A DNA stretch of 64,000 nt from Rhododendron vialii (Eukaryota > Streptophyta > Magnoliopsida > Ericales > Ericaceae), in the NCBI RefSeq assembly GCF_030253575.1, contig NC_080562.1, positions 32,691,852-32,755,851 on the forward strand. The letters are read 5' to 3'. Shown one piece after another: positions 26,111-37,483 of this stretch (the stretch's first letter is position 1; each line of letters begins with the position of its first letter). Below the pieces are notes generated by a model that was given only the letters and a program-made list of their open reading frames with translations, had not been told where the DNA came from and searched no databases. The translations under genes and the position numbers were made by a program.

Positions 26111-26993
26111 TCAATTGTGCAATCAATTACTTAATCAATTTTTTTAACGGTAGTTAATCAAATATGTAATCTATTATGTCAATGTTCAATTCCATTATCG
26201 ATTAGACTTTATAATTGATTAGACATCATAATCAAATATATAATTGATTTTGTAATTTTGTAAATAGAAATTATAATAAATTAGACATCATAATCGAATA
26301 TGTAATTAATTTTGTATGTTCAATTATGTAATTGATTAGACAATATAATCGATTTTGTAATTGAATTGAGTACGATTGGGAAACAATGTGAAGTTGATTA
26401 CTCAATCGATTTGCTAATTGATGGGTCTCAGCAAGTCCTCTAATCAATTGCAAAATAAGTTAAAAACAACATTGCAATAGATTTCAAAATCAATTGTTCA
26501 GAATAACACAAATAATTGATTACATGATAGATTATATTTCTCTGCGGTTTCAATTGCGTAATTGATTGGTATCGATAACACTTGTAATCGATTACATTAT
26601 CAAATATGAGTATTAGTTATTTGTAATTCGGATGCGAGCACTAATTTACAAAACTCTAGTAGTATGTCTATTGACCAAAAAATAAATAGCACATCCTAAA
26701 TATTGTTGTCTTTTACACATAATTCTAAAATGTATTGGTAAATTTATCTCATCACCATCACTCTCTTGATCACCCATTAACTTTGTTAGTGTTTCCTACT
26801 TGATTAATACGGATGATCGACTTTGCTATTCCTTTTAATTGGATTATTTGTGTGAAATATTTTCTTTTTGATCTGCATGTGAAAGTTCACAATGGAATTA
26901 AAGGTATTGTAAAAAATGTTAAACATCATAATATTTCAAAAAATTCCAAAAAAAAAAATTGGCTACATATATGAAACACTTTAAAAATGGTGC

Positions 26994-27116
26994 TGATTTT
27001 GGCACTCCCTATTTTGTTAACAAAATGGAATTGACAAAATGGGGAGTGCCATATATGGATTGATTTTGGCACTCCCCTTGAGAGTGTTATTAACAAAATA
27101 GGGAGTGCCAAAATCA
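26994..27116. mobile_element. 123-bp MITE with 26-bp perfect TIRs
   Basis: The ends are exact inverted copies of TGATTTTGGCACTCCCTATT plus neighbouring bases. Two further internal copies of GGCACTCCC lie in opposite orientations. It is nested inside the MULE-like element. Confidence 0.8.
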
Positions 27117-28176
27117 TTGGCCTTTAAAAATTCTGTAAAAAAAATGCCTTAACTAGACTTTTTATTACATTATGATAATGATAGTATCTTTTTTCTTTAA
27201 TAATTGTCGAGAACAATGTATTTTAAAGAAGTAAATTATTTTCACTTGAAATAATTTTAGCTTCAAAGTTTTTAAAAAATAAAATTATTATTTTTAACAT
27301 ATATTAATTATCAAAAAATAAAATTGGGCCTAATTTTTCAAAGGAAAAGAAAGATATTCGATGGTTGGGAAGAGAGTGAGAGGCTTGAGGGGATTTTCTT
27401 TCCATTTTGGTTAATTCATAGGGTTTACCTGTTGCACTGGTAACAGGTTATTTGTTAGTAACCTATCGTAACATTTTAAAGGGTCCAGATCATTTTCAAA
27501 CATCCAATGGTAATCAATGAGAGTGCATATGATACACACTCAAATAAGGGGTGTATTGTAGCACTTCTCTTAATGGATATTCAAGAGTAGCTCACTGCAG
27601 TTTTTCTTCAAGAGATCATCTCACATTTCTTCCTTCGACACACGTGTATATATATCCTTCAAGAATGAAGCCCCATTTGACTGTTGAAGATTAGTATCCG
27701 TTGGAAAGAATAGGCTCCTTCCACAAATCAAGTAATCAGCTCCTTTCTTGTTTCTAGAAATATATCTTCTACTTTTCCCATCCTCAATATTCTCCAATCA
27801 ATCAATTATCTAGTTTCCATGTTTCCACTGAAATGCATGTGCAAGCCCTTTGAATGGGAATTTCCACTAGCCGTCGGAAATTTAATCTCAAAAAATTATG
27901 CAATCAATAATTTCTTTCATTTGAATCATTCTCTAGCCAATTAAGTTAGGCGAAGATTTATCCTTAATCTTCCTCTCAATTTATCTTGACTATTGAGATA
28001 GTGATTTGGTGTAGCAATGTGTCCATGTGTACTTCAATCAAATCTTACAAAATAAACATTAACTCAAACGAGTACCAAATATCGCAATATTAATTTATAT
28101 TTCTTCTTCAATAAAGCATATTTGTTATCATCAAAATCAACAAGGCATTCATAAAAACCTTTGGGCTAACATGAAT

Positions 28177-28875
28177 TGTCATCATTAATCAGTTGAATAA
28201 CCCCCAACGCATCCACCTCAACTTCCAACCTCTGAACATCCTGATCCTTAGCAAGAACCAAACCATCTTTTAAGACCCAAATCTCAGCCTTAATACTAGA
28301 ATCAGCGGTGATTTTCCTATGAAAACCAGCTATCCAATTCCCACAATGTGATCCCTAATAATTCCACCAGTGGAAGCATTCCCCGTATCACGATTGAAAG
28401 CTCCATCGGTATTCAATTTCAAAAAGTCCAACCTAGGTGGAACCCATCCCACAAGAATGTTGCTCCTTGGTTGGGTGGACTTTGCTGAACAAGGAAGAAC
28501 CACTCCACGGCTTTACTTGTAAGAGTAGAAGCAGTTCTAGCATGGTCTGTAATACTCAAGTTGGAGTTCGGGTTGTGCTAAAAAAGACGTTGATTTCTAT
28601 CAAGCCAAATGTGCCACATAGCAAAAAAGGAAGATAACCTTTAAAGGGGCACCCGAGCTGTGCATGCCCGTAATTTTGGAATTCGCAAAAAATCCATTCA
28701 AAAGGATCATTTGATTGGGACCGAAATGGAAAAAGAAGGCAGTTCCGAATGGCAGAGGCCCGAGCACAATCACGAAGAACATGGCTAGCGGATTCCGGGA
28801 TAGAGGGAGACCATTCGCAGATGGAGTTGGAGTGATATGATGGAGAAACAGATTGGTACGAGTTGAGAGACGATC
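28177..28875 (-). mobile_element. LINE 5'-truncated part: zf-RVT and RNase H
   Basis: Read on the - strand, remnants run DRLSTRTNLFLHHITP (zinc-binding zf-RVT region), then PPRLDFLKLNTDGAFNRD, GIIRDHCGNWIAGF and LGVIQLINDD (start of RNase H). Frameshifts break the first part. Together with 24887-25167 it forms one - strand LINE copy that lies between array gene A and its former promoter. Confidence 0.75.
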
Positions 28876-29013
28876 ATGAGAGGCAAAGGTCAAAAGCAAA
28901 GGTCAGAAGCAAAGGTCAAAGGGTGACTTTTTCTTCTTTAAGATAATGCGGGGAAGTTGGTGCCGCACTTCGTGGACTTCTTCAGCAGTTATATTTGATA
29001 ACTTTGCTCGGAA

Positions 29014-29018
29014 ACAAC
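29014..29018. other. Target duplication ACAAC, left
   Basis: ACAAC precedes the 5' LTR and is repeated at 37479-37483. The empty site in sister units reads GAAACAACTTCAG. Confidence 0.95.
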
Positions 29019-30394
29019 TGTTGGTTTATGCCCTCAGAACCAATATTTATTTATTTACATTATCAATTAGAGTTTTGTTTTATTATTCTGAAATGCTTTG
29101 TTTCATACATTGGATATAATTCATGAGATGAATGTTCATGAGATGAATATAAAAGTCCCAAATTACATTGAATATGATTTATGCATGTAAATGTGATTTA
29201 CTTACGGGAGATATAAATCACCAATGTTTGTAATTTGACTATTCACAATTGCTGATAAGAATGGACTATCTATCAGGTCGATTGCAACATGATTAACTTC
29301 TATTAGATAGAATGATCCATCTCAATTATTGAAGTGAAAGACTTCAAGTTAATATGTTGGTGTATTTGGTATACACTGAAGGACCATCATAAGACTCACA
29401 CTATTTTAACCACTGTCCACTTAAGTGTGAATCTTATAATGCTAATTGTAATTCACTCTTAATCCTGAGAAAGTTAATGAACTTAAGGTTCTAGCCTATG
29501 TCACTTTGAGTCACCAATGAGTGAGGTCTAACTCGATCAACACCTCGGTGGGTTGGGTGATTTATGTTAGGACTGTGAGAACATTATTTTCAAGATGGAA
29601 TTCACTCTCTATTTAATTATAGAGTATAATGTCCCCTTGAGTTAGTTCACTGGATTAGTCTTTAAACCTAGTACTAGTCATTTTAATGAAGTGTTCATTA
29701 AAATGTTTTTCTAGACTAAAAGTGAGTGAACTAGTATTCAATGGAATTAAAATATAAGTATGCTTTGGTGTGACAGTTGTTTATTATGACCAATTGCTAC
29801 TTATGGACATTACATAGTGAAGGGGTTCGACATTACGGTATTGGCATTTATCGGGAACAATATATTAATATTCTTGAGGCCTAGAGTTCAGCCATAATTA
29901 TATAGTGGAATTAATTTTGGTTTAATTGGGCCACCACTCATGGAGATGAGAGAGCGTGAGTCCAATTTTAGCTAAGCCTTAAAAAGCCCATAGGTCCCAA
30001 CCCTAGCCCAACAAGAGTTAGACTTATTGGCCAAGTAAATTTATCCCTATAAATATATCTCTAATTCTCTCATGTAGTATACGGCAATTTTTCCTCCTAC
30101 AAGATATTGAGAGAGAATTGAGAGATTAAAAGAAGGGAGAAATTTTCTAGGGTTCCCACAAACCCTATTGGCTGATTTCTCTTGGGTCATAGGGTTGAAG
30201 ATTTTTGGGGTGCAAGGAGCAAGAAGGAATCAATCTTTTCATAACCAGAAGTAGGGTTTTGTTTTTGAACTCCGAAAAGGTAAAACCCTAACCCTTCCTC
30301 ATGAAACTTTACGCACATGTAAGAAGTAGATCCGAAACAATTTTTTTTTTGAAACTATATATTTTCCGCAATGGTTTTTGAGAAAAACCTAACA
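29019..30394 (+). repeat. 5' LTR of the Copia element
   Basis: 1376 bp, starting TGTTGG and ending CCTAACA. A TATA box candidate (CCTATAAATATATC, about 30045-30058) would place transcription start roughly 30 bp farther on. Identical by eye to the 3' LTR. Confidence 0.97.
30045..30058 (+). promoter_or_regulatory. TATA box of the Copia LTR
   Basis: CTATAAATATA lies about 340 bp before the LTR end, a reasonable U3/R border position. The same sequence in the 3' LTR (37129-37142) could drive transcription into unit A flank. Confidence 0.55.
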
Positions 30395-30396
30395 AG

Positions 30397-30409
30397 TGGT
30401 ATCAGAGCC
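30397..30409 (+). other. Primer binding site, initiator Met tRNA
   Basis: TGGTATCAGAGCC, two bases after the 5' LTR, matches the 3' end of plant initiator methionine tRNA in complement. Confidence 0.95.
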
Positions 30410-31679
30410 ATCTTACGTATGCGTATTGTTTCGTGTTTTGAAGATGAAACCTAATACACAGATTTGTTCGGCCCATGTTAATGCTGTACATGTTTCGGTC
30501 GAACCATACGACTGTGTTATATTATTCATGTGATGAATATGTTTGTACATATGAGATACATGTTGATGTATGTGTATGTATGTTGCAATATTGGACATGA
30601 TACTTAATCTATTATTTATTTCAACAAAAGGTTGGCAATGGAGTTTCTGTCATAAGTTTTCTTGTTTCCAGATCTATTTTTTTTTGGTCATCAATCATAC
30701 ACGACAGTTTGGTTGGGAACAGAAATTTTTCCTCGGAAAGAGTTTCCATTAGAAAACAATAATTTCCTAATCTGACTTGGATTGAACCTGCATGTGAATT
30801 AGTAAACCTCGGTGCGGAAATTAGTCGTGTTTTAGTTTTCTCATATTATATGAAAGTGTTTTCAGAATATTTATCGAAACCGATTTCGGTTTTTTCTCCG
30901 GAATCACGGGTTCTTTATTGTTTTATATATGAGACATCAATTTTGCCTCAGTGGGAGTTTATTATGTTTCTGCCATGGACAAATTCACAGCAACGTTTTT
31001 TTTTTTTAATTTGTTAAAATCAAACAGCAACAGTTTTATGATTAAAGAGTTTAATCATGTTTTTGAATGGTTCAATCGTGCAGGATGATCAAAATTAAAA
31101 TGGTCAAAGTGTTCGATCATTAAACTGGAAACTTGAAACCATGTGATCTATTTTACTCTATTGTAATCTAAAGTGTTTAGATAATTTTCAAGTACATGTT
31201 CATATATATCAAGAGTTGATAAGTGTTGCAAGTTACATGTTTAGGGCCATCACTAATGGATAAATTTGGATCGTATTAGGTTTATCATTTTGTGGAGAAA
31301 CTTGTATATAGGAGAGTCCTATTAGTTTTTTCTACTGCTCCTATTTAATTTGATTAAATCGCATGTTGCTCGTTCTGTTTTTTTTTCGTATGGCATTTAT
31401 TTGTTGTTCTTTCTTAAATTGATATGATCAAATTGTAAGGACATAAATGACCATGGATAGCAACATTTGATATGTTAAAATTCTTTTATTAAAGTAGGAG
31501 ATTTTCAACAGTTGCATGCATTCATTAAGAATATGAGATACTTGGTTAATGTATGTATGTTCTAAAAATAATCCTCTAATTCTAAAACTCAAGTGGGAGA
31601 GGGTTTTTGAGAAAAACCCGCGGTCTTTCCATTGTTAGATCCATAGTAAGGTGAAAGTGAGCATCTTGAACCGTCTACG

Positions 31680-31995
31680 TGCGGTCATTCCTTCGGAGGG
31701 TGCTCATCTAACTGGCTACAAGATTGGATTTCTCATGGATAGGATTGGGTGAGACGTAATGTAAGTCATTTCCCCTCGGAGAGGCTGCTCATTACGGTTG
31801 TCACTTAGCCCTAGACGATGGTATACACTTGACTAAATAAGTGATAAGAGATTTCCCTAGAAATTTTATTGACATATTTTAGAGACCAAAAATCGGGAGT
31901 CATATTTTATTTGCCATGAGATGTCTAGATAAAAAGTATGATCTGCTAATCATTAATAACATCCTTTCCCCTAGGAGAGATGTCATTATGGGATT
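31680..31995 (+). promoter_or_regulatory. Three related hairpins in the Copia RNA leader
   Basis: Three copies of a TTCC-loop-GGAG hairpin followed by a TCAT block start near 31689, 31769 and 31965 in the 1.7-kb leader. In the second, an outer GTAATG/CATTAC stem adds to a TTTCC/GGAGA stem; in the third, CATC/GATG encloses the same inner stem. They could be RNA packaging or translation signals; this is inference. Confidence 0.45.
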
Positions 31996-32094
31996 AGGAT
32001 TCCGATGCTGTCACTAAATAGTGGTGGGAGGATTACACTATTTATCATAAGTGAATGCAAATATTTTTTTTATATATCCATTATTTATGTATGA

Positions 32095-35000
32095 ATGTTT
32101 TTATTTCAGATGTCAAGCTCTTTTAATCCACTTAGCGTCATTTTGAGCCAGAACAAATTGGTTGGACCAAATTATGTTGACTGGAAACGGAATTTGAATA
32201 TAGTGCTAACTGCAGAGGGGTACACTTATGTACTTACTGAAAATTGCCCCCCACTTCCCACTGATGAGAGTACAGATGAGGAGAGGAAAAAGTTTAAAGA
32301 TTGGAAGAAGGCTGATGAGATGGCTAAATGTTATATTTTGGCATCTATGTCTAATGTGCTGCAACATCAGCACCAATCTTTTGGTAGTGCTTCAGACATT
32401 ATGCTTAATCTCAAGGAGATGTTTGGTGAGCAAGGTAGGGCTGCTAGGCAGCACGCCATGAGACAACTCATGAACACTAAGATGGGTGAGGGGACTCCTG
32501 TAAGGGACCATGTTTTAAAAATGATTGATTTTTTAAATGTACTTCAGGTCCTTGGAGCCGAGATTGATGGTCAATCTCAAGTTGATATTATCCTTGAGTC
32601 GCTGCATGGGTCATTCAAAGAGTTCAAATTGAATTATAATATGAATAAAATGGATTTATCACTTTCAGAGTTAATGAACTCTCTCCAAGCAGCTGAAGGT
32701 ATTATCAAGCCTAATCATAGTGTGCTGATTCATGAGATGGCTAATAAGCCTAAGGGTAAATGGCAAAAGAAAAATAAGCAACCTGCCAATGCTCCGAACA
32801 ATAATGGGAATAAGATTGGTCCTAATAAAGGGATCAAGAAAGGGAAAAATAAAGGGGCAAATGCAAAACCCAAAGGAAAATGTTTCCATTGTGGTGTAGT
32901 TGGTCACTGGAAGAGGAACTGCCCAGATTTTTTGGCAAGTAAGAAAAGTGCAGGTATGATTGAATCTCTTGTCATGGAAGTTTACTATACTGATAGTACT
33001 TCTAATACTTGGTGTGTTGACTCCGGAGCAACTGATCACGTTTGTAATTCGTTGCAGGGGTTTCAAGTAACCAGGAAGCTAAGTGATGGAGAGATCAAGC
33101 TATGCATGGGATCGGATGCAAGTGTTGCAGCCGTAGCAGTAGGAGTAATAAAACTTTCTTTTGAGAGTGGTAGAGAGTTAGTTTTATCAGAGTGTCTTTA
33201 TGTTCCTTCTGTTAGACGAAATTTGATTTCTGTTTCTTCTTTAGCAAGACATGGTTATTCTATGAATTTTAATTCAGAAGTTATTATTAAGAAGAATGGT
33301 TCTTTTATATGCTCTGGTAAAATGGTTAATGGTCTTTACCTTGTTACTCCTCACATGTATGAGATACATGATACAGAAGCTACTAGCTCACAATCTTTAC
33401 CATTGAAAAGAAAAGTCCCCATGTCTAACACCACGCTCCTATGGCATCTGAGGTTGGGTCATATTAATTTAAACAGGATAAATAGGTTGGTAAAAGATGG
33501 TATTTTATCTTCTTTGGTTGTTGAACCAATACCAACTTGTGAATCTTGCTTGGAAGGGAAAATGACTAAGAGGTCCTTTTCAGCAAAGGGCAATAGAGTT
33601 GAAGAGCCATTGGAACTTGTACATACGGATGTATGTGGGCCGTTGAATGTCAAGGCTCGAGGTGGATATGAGTATTTCATTACCTTCACAGATGATTACT
33701 CGAGATATGGTTATACCTATTTGTTGCATCATAAGTCTGAAGCTTTTGAAAAGTTCAAAGAGTTTCAAGCAGAAGTTGAGAAACAACTGGGTAAGAACCT
33801 TAAAACCCTTCGATCAGATCGAGGTGGTGAGTATCTCTCTGGTGACTTCTTAGGTCACTTAGTTAAGCATGGAATTATTTCTCAGTTGACTGCACCAGGA
33901 ACTCCTCAACAAAATGGTGTTGCTGAGAGAAGGAACAGGACTTTGCTTGACATGGTTCGATCTATGATGAGCTATTCGGACTTGCCTATTTCTTTTTGGG
34001 GCTATGCTTTAGATACTGCCTTGTACATATTAAATCATGTTCCAACTAAATCTGTTCCTAAGACACCTCGGGAGTTGTGGTCCAAGCGAAAGCCTAGTCT
34101 GCAACATTTTCATATTTGGGGGTGCCCTGCATACGTGCTTAAAGGAAAGATGAGTAAACTGGAATCTAGATCAGAAAAATGTTACTTTGTGGGGTATCCT
34201 AAAGGGACTAAGGGTTGGCTTTTCTATAATCCTACAGAACAGAAAGTATTTGTAAGTACAAATGCTGTTTTTCTAGAGGATGATTATATGATGGACCGGA
34301 AACCCAAAGAAAAATTTGTTTTTCAAGAACTAACAAATGAAGTTGTAATTCCTCAACAAATTCCTACCACTATAGAAGAACCACCTAATATTTCTGATGA
34401 TACTTTGCCTAATAGCACATCGCCACCTCGTCGTAGTGGGAGGATGACTAGGATGCCTAGTAAATTCTTACTTATTGAAGAAGGTTCTGAACCTTCTCCA
34501 CATGAGTCTGATCCTTCCAACTATGATGAAGCTATATGTGATATAGATTCGGGACTTTGGCAACAAGCTATGAAAAGTGAAATGGAGTCTATGTACTCCA
34601 ATCATGTCTGGGAGCTAGTGGATCCTCCACTCAATATTAAACCAATTGGGTGCAAGTGGATTTACAAGAGAAAAAGAGGAGCCGATGGAAAAGTTGAGAC
34701 TTATAAAGCAAGGTTAGTGGCGAAAGGGTTTACTCAAAAAGAGGGTATCGATTATGAGGAAACCTTCTCGCCTGTTGCTATGCTTAAATCCATTCGAATT
34801 CTCTTGTCCATTGCTGCGTTTTATGATTATGAAATTTGGCAAATGGACGTCAAGACGGCATTTTTGAATGGCCATCTTGAAGAGGACATTTACATGGTCC
34901 AGCCAGACGGTTTTGTAGCTAATGGTCAAGAGCAAAAGGTTTGCAAGTTGCTTAGGTCTATTTATGGACTTAAGCAAGCGTCCCGAAGTTGGAATATCCG

Positions 35001-36087
35001 ATTTGATCAAGCAATTAAATCTCTTGGTTTTGATCAAAATCCGGATGAGCCTTGTGTGTATAAAAGGGGTGAAGGTAGAATAGCAGTGTTTCTGGTACTA
35101 TATGTGGATGACATACTACTCATTGGGAATGATGTAGGAGCATTGTCTTCTGTCAAAGTTTGGTTGGCAAATACATTTGATATGAAGGACTTGGGAGAAG
35201 CAAATTACATCCTTGGGATTAAGCTTTTACGAGATCGTAAAAATAGGATGATAGGTTTATCCCAAGCTGCATATATAGATAAAATTCTGGTAAGGTTTAG
35301 CATGCATAATTCCAAGAAAGGTCTCCTACCTTTCAGGCATGGAATCGCTCTTTCTAAGGATCAATGTCCCAATACATTGGATGAGAAAGAGAAAATGAAG
35401 ACAGTACCTTATGCTTCTGCTGTGGGTAGTCTTATGTATGCTATGTTATGTACTAGACCAGACATTTGTTATGCAGTAGGACTAGTCAGCAGATATCAAT
35501 CAAATCCTGGACCTGAACATTGGATAGCTGTAAAGCATATTCTCAAGTACTTGAGAAGAACTCGAGATTATGTGCTAGTCTATGGTGGAGAGGATTTGGT
35601 GCCAATTGGATATACAGACTCTGACTTCATGTCAGATAAAGATTCGCGCAAATCAACTTCTGGTTATGTGTTCACACTTGGAGGAGGAGCCATAAGTTGG
35701 AGGAGTATTAAACAGCAATGTGTTGCAGACTCCACCACTGAAGCTGAATATGTTGCCGCTTCTGAAGCAGCTAAGGAGGGTGTATGGCTCAAAAAGTTTC
35801 TATTGGAGCTTGGAGTGGTACCATTGGCAAAACAGCCCATGATTCTTTATTGTGATAATAGTGGGGCTGTTGCGCAATCCAAGGAGCCTAGAAATCACAA
35901 AAGTGGGAAACACATTGAGAGAAAATATCACCTCATCAGAGATATTGTTCAGCGAGGAGATATCATAGTAAACAAGATTGCATCTGCAGAAAACCTGGCA
36001 GATCCTTTTACAAAGGCTTTACCTTCTAATCTGTTTGACCGTCATGTTGATAACATGGGAGTCAAAAGTAGACCGGATTGGTTATGA
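32095..36087 (+). CDS. Copia gag-pol polyprotein
   Basis: One uninterrupted frame of 1330 codons; the likely start is the ATG at 32110 (MSSSFNPL), five codons inside the open frame. Gag with the YVDWKRNL motif spans about residues 1-250, a CX2CX4HX4C knuckle ([14 protein letters not shown]) sits at about 263-276 and the protease [10 protein letters not shown] at about 306-315. The pre-integrase [14 protein letters not shown] region and the DDE integrase ([22 protein letters not shown]) follow. The reverse transcriptase contains [20 protein letters not shown] and the catalytic YVDD at about 1003-1006. RNase H (YTDSDF, STTEAEY, YCDNSGA) closes it, with ADPFTKAL near the end. All catalytic residues looked for are present, with no stop or frameshift. 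The protein is expected to be cleaved by its own protease and to assemble cytoplasmic particles. It resembles Tnt1-like polyproteins, but the lineage is not fixed here. Confidence 0.97.
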   Translation: MFLFQMSSSFNPLSVILSQNKLVGPNYVDWKRNLNIVLTAEGYTYVLTENCPPLPTDESTDEERKKFKDWKKADEMAKCYILASMSNVLQHQHQSFGSASDIMLNLKEMFGEQGRAARQHAMRQLMNTKMGEGTPVRDHVLKMIDFLNVLQVLGAEIDGQSQVDIILESLHGSFKEFKLNYNMNKMDLSLSELMNSLQAAEGIIKPNHSVLIHEMANKPKGKWQKKNKQPANAPNNNGNKIGPNKGIKKGKNKGANAKPKGKCFHCGVVGHWKRNCPDFLASKKSAGMIESLVMEVYYTDSTSNTWCVDSGATDHVCNSLQGFQVTRKLSDGEIKLCMGSDASVAAVAVGVIKLSFESGRELVLSECLYVPSVRRNLISVSSLARHGYSMNFNSEVIIKKNGSFICSGKMVNGLYLVTPHMYEIHDTEATSSQSLPLKRKVPMSNTTLLWHLRLGHINLNRINRLVKDGILSSLVVEPIPTCESCLEGKMTKRSFSAKGNRVEEPLELVHTDVCGPLNVKARGGYEYFITFTDDYSRYGYTYLLHHKSEAFEKFKEFQAEVEKQLGKNLKTLRSDRGGEYLSGDFLGHLVKHGIISQLTAPGTPQQNGVAERRNRTLLDMVRSMMSYSDLPISFWGYALDTALYILNHVPTKSVPKTPRELWSKRKPSLQHFHIWGCPAYVLKGKMSKLESRSEKCYFVGYPKGTKGWLFYNPTEQKVFVSTNAVFLEDDYMMDRKPKEKFVFQELTNEVVIPQQIPTTIEEPPNISDDTLPNSTSPPRRSGRMTRMPSKFLLIEEGSEPSPHESDPSNYDEAICDIDSGLWQQAMKSEMESMYSNHVWELVDPPLNIKPIGCKWIYKRKRGADGKVETYKARLVAKGFTQKEGIDYEETFSPVAMLKSIRILLSIAAFYDYEIWQMDVKTAFLNGHLEEDIYMVQPDGFVANGQEQKVCKLLRSIYGLKQASRSWNIRFDQAIKSLGFDQNPDEPCVYKRGEGRIAVFLVLYVDDILLIGNDVGALSSVKVWLANTFDMKDLGEANYILGIKLLRDRKNRMIGLSQAAYIDKILVRFSMHNSKKGLLPFRHGIALSKDQCPNTLDEKEKMKTVPYASAVGSLMYAMLCTRPDICYAVGLVSRYQSNPGPEHWIAVKHILKYLRRTRDYVLVYGGEDLVPIGYTDSDFMSDKDSRKSTSGYVFTLGGGAISWRSIKQQCVADSTTEAEYVAASEAAKEGVWLKKFLLELGVVPLAKQPMILYCDNSGAVAQSKEPRNHKSGKHIERKYHLIRDIVQRGDIIVNKIASAENLADPFTKALPSNLFDRHVDNMGVKSRPDWL

Positions 36088-36090
36088 GTG

Positions 36091-36102
36091 CAAGTGGGAG
36101 AT
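36091..36102 (+). other. Polypurine tract region of the Copia element
   Basis: CAAGTGGGAGAT directly precedes the 3' LTR and is the plus-strand primer. It lies 3 bp after the polyprotein stop. Confidence 0.9.
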
Positions 36103-37478
36103 TGTTGGTTTATGCCCTCAGAACCAATATTTATTTATTTACATTATCAATTAGAGTTTTGTTTTATTATTCTGAAATGCTTTGTTTCATACATTGGATA
36201 TAATTCATGAGATGAATGTTCATGAGATGAATATAAAAGTCCCAAATTACATTGAATATGATTTATGCATGTAAATGTGATTTACTTACGGGAGATATAA
36301 ATCACCAATGTTTGTAATTTGACTATTCACAATTGCTGATAAGAATGGACTATCTATCAGGTCGATTGCAACATGATTAACTTCTATTAGATAGAATGAT
36401 CCATCTCAATTATTGAAGTGAAAGACTTCAAGTTAATATGTTGGTGTATTTGGTATACACTGAAGGACCATCATAAGACTCACACTATTTTAACCACTGT
36501 CCACTTAAGTGTGAATCTTATAATGCTAATTGTAATTCACTCTTAATCCTGAGAAAGTTAATGAACTTAAGGTTCTAGCCTATGTCACTTTGAGTCACCA
36601 ATGAGTGAGGTCTAACTCGATCAACACCTCGGTGGGTTGGGTGATTTATGTTAGGACTGTGAGAACATTATTTTCAAGATGGAATTCACTCTCTATTTAA
36701 TTATAGAGTATAATGTCCCCTTGAGTTAGTTCACTGGATTAGTCTTTAAACCTAGTACTAGTCATTTTAATGAAGTGTTCATTAAAATGTTTTTCTAGAC
36801 TAAAAGTGAGTGAACTAGTATTCAATGGAATTAAAATATAAGTATGCTTTGGTGTGACAGTTGTTTATTATGACCAATTGCTACTTATGGACATTACATA
36901 GTGAAGGGGTTCGACATTACGGTATTGGCATTTATCGGGAACAATATATTAATATTCTTGAGGCCTAGAGTTCAGCCATAATTATATAGTGGAATTAATT
37001 TTGGTTTAATTGGGCCACCACTCATGGAGATGAGAGAGCGTGAGTCCAATTTTAGCTAAGCCTTAAAAAGCCCATAGGTCCCAACCCTAGCCCAACAAGA
37101 GTTAGACTTATTGGCCAAGTAAATTTATCCCTATAAATATATCTCTAATTCTCTCATGTAGTATACGGCAATTTTTCCTCCTACAAGATATTGAGAGAGA
37201 ATTGAGAGATTAAAAGAAGGGAGAAATTTTCTAGGGTTCCCACAAACCCTATTGGCTGATTTCTCTTGGGTCATAGGGTTGAAGATTTTTGGGGTGCAAG
37301 GAGCAAGAAGGAATCAATCTTTTCATAACCAGAAGTAGGGTTTTGTTTTTGAACTCCGAAAAGGTAAAACCCTAACCCTTCCTCATGAAACTTTACGCAC
37401 ATGTAAGAAGTAGATCCGAAACAATTTTTTTTTTGAAACTATATATTTTCCGCAATGGTTTTTGAGAAAAACCTAACA
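36103..37478 (+). repeat. 3' LTR of the Copia element
   Basis: 1376 bp, same length as the 5' LTR and no mismatch found by eye. It is followed by the ACAAC duplication at 37479-37483. Confidence 0.97.
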
Positions 37479-37483
37479 ACAAC

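Larger units (their letters stand above)
25748..27569. mobile_element. MULE-like non-autonomous TIR element
   Basis: Terminal inverted repeats of about 50 bp share ATACACCCCTT..TGTGTATCATATGCACT. The flanks TTAACATAT and TTAATGGAT match at 6 of 9 positions, which could be a decayed 9-bp duplication. The interior is very AT-rich with CATAACTTTT and AATCGATTA motif arrays and no transposase. Confidence 0.55.
25173..28171 (-). mobile_element. Solo LTR (~3.0 kb with inner insertions)
   Basis: The + strand ends are TGTTGG..TAACA, flanked by exact 5-bp target duplications TGAAT (25168-25172 and 28172-28176). Removing it rejoins the LINE RNase H frame (..INDD NS ANHPIGN..). There are no internal coding regions, so it is a solo LTR. 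The TTTTGATGATAACAAA block near its right end, read on the - strand, resembles SIRE-type Copia LTRs. About 1.8 kb of its length is a younger insertion (25748-27569). Confidence 0.8.
29019..37478 (+). mobile_element. Complete young Copia (Ty1) LTR retrotransposon
   Basis: 8460 bp: 5' LTR 29019-30394, primer site, long leader, one gag-pol frame, polypurine tract, 3' LTR 36103-37478, with 5-bp duplications ACAAC. The domain order gag-protease-integrase-RT-RNase H defines Copia. Line-by-line comparison shows no difference between the LTRs, so it moved very recently. It landed in the promoter-side DNA of DUF26 array unit A, just before the SINE segment. Confidence 0.97.

Noticed and set aside
26155-26610. 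CRISPR-like array from repeated AATCGATTA
   Set aside because: Repeats are short, degenerate and irregularly spaced in a plant transposon; not a CRISPR array.
32671-35037. Antisense frames across the Copia polyprotein (32671-33066, 33459-33786, 34714-35037)
   Set aside because: They are shadows of the intact sense frame.
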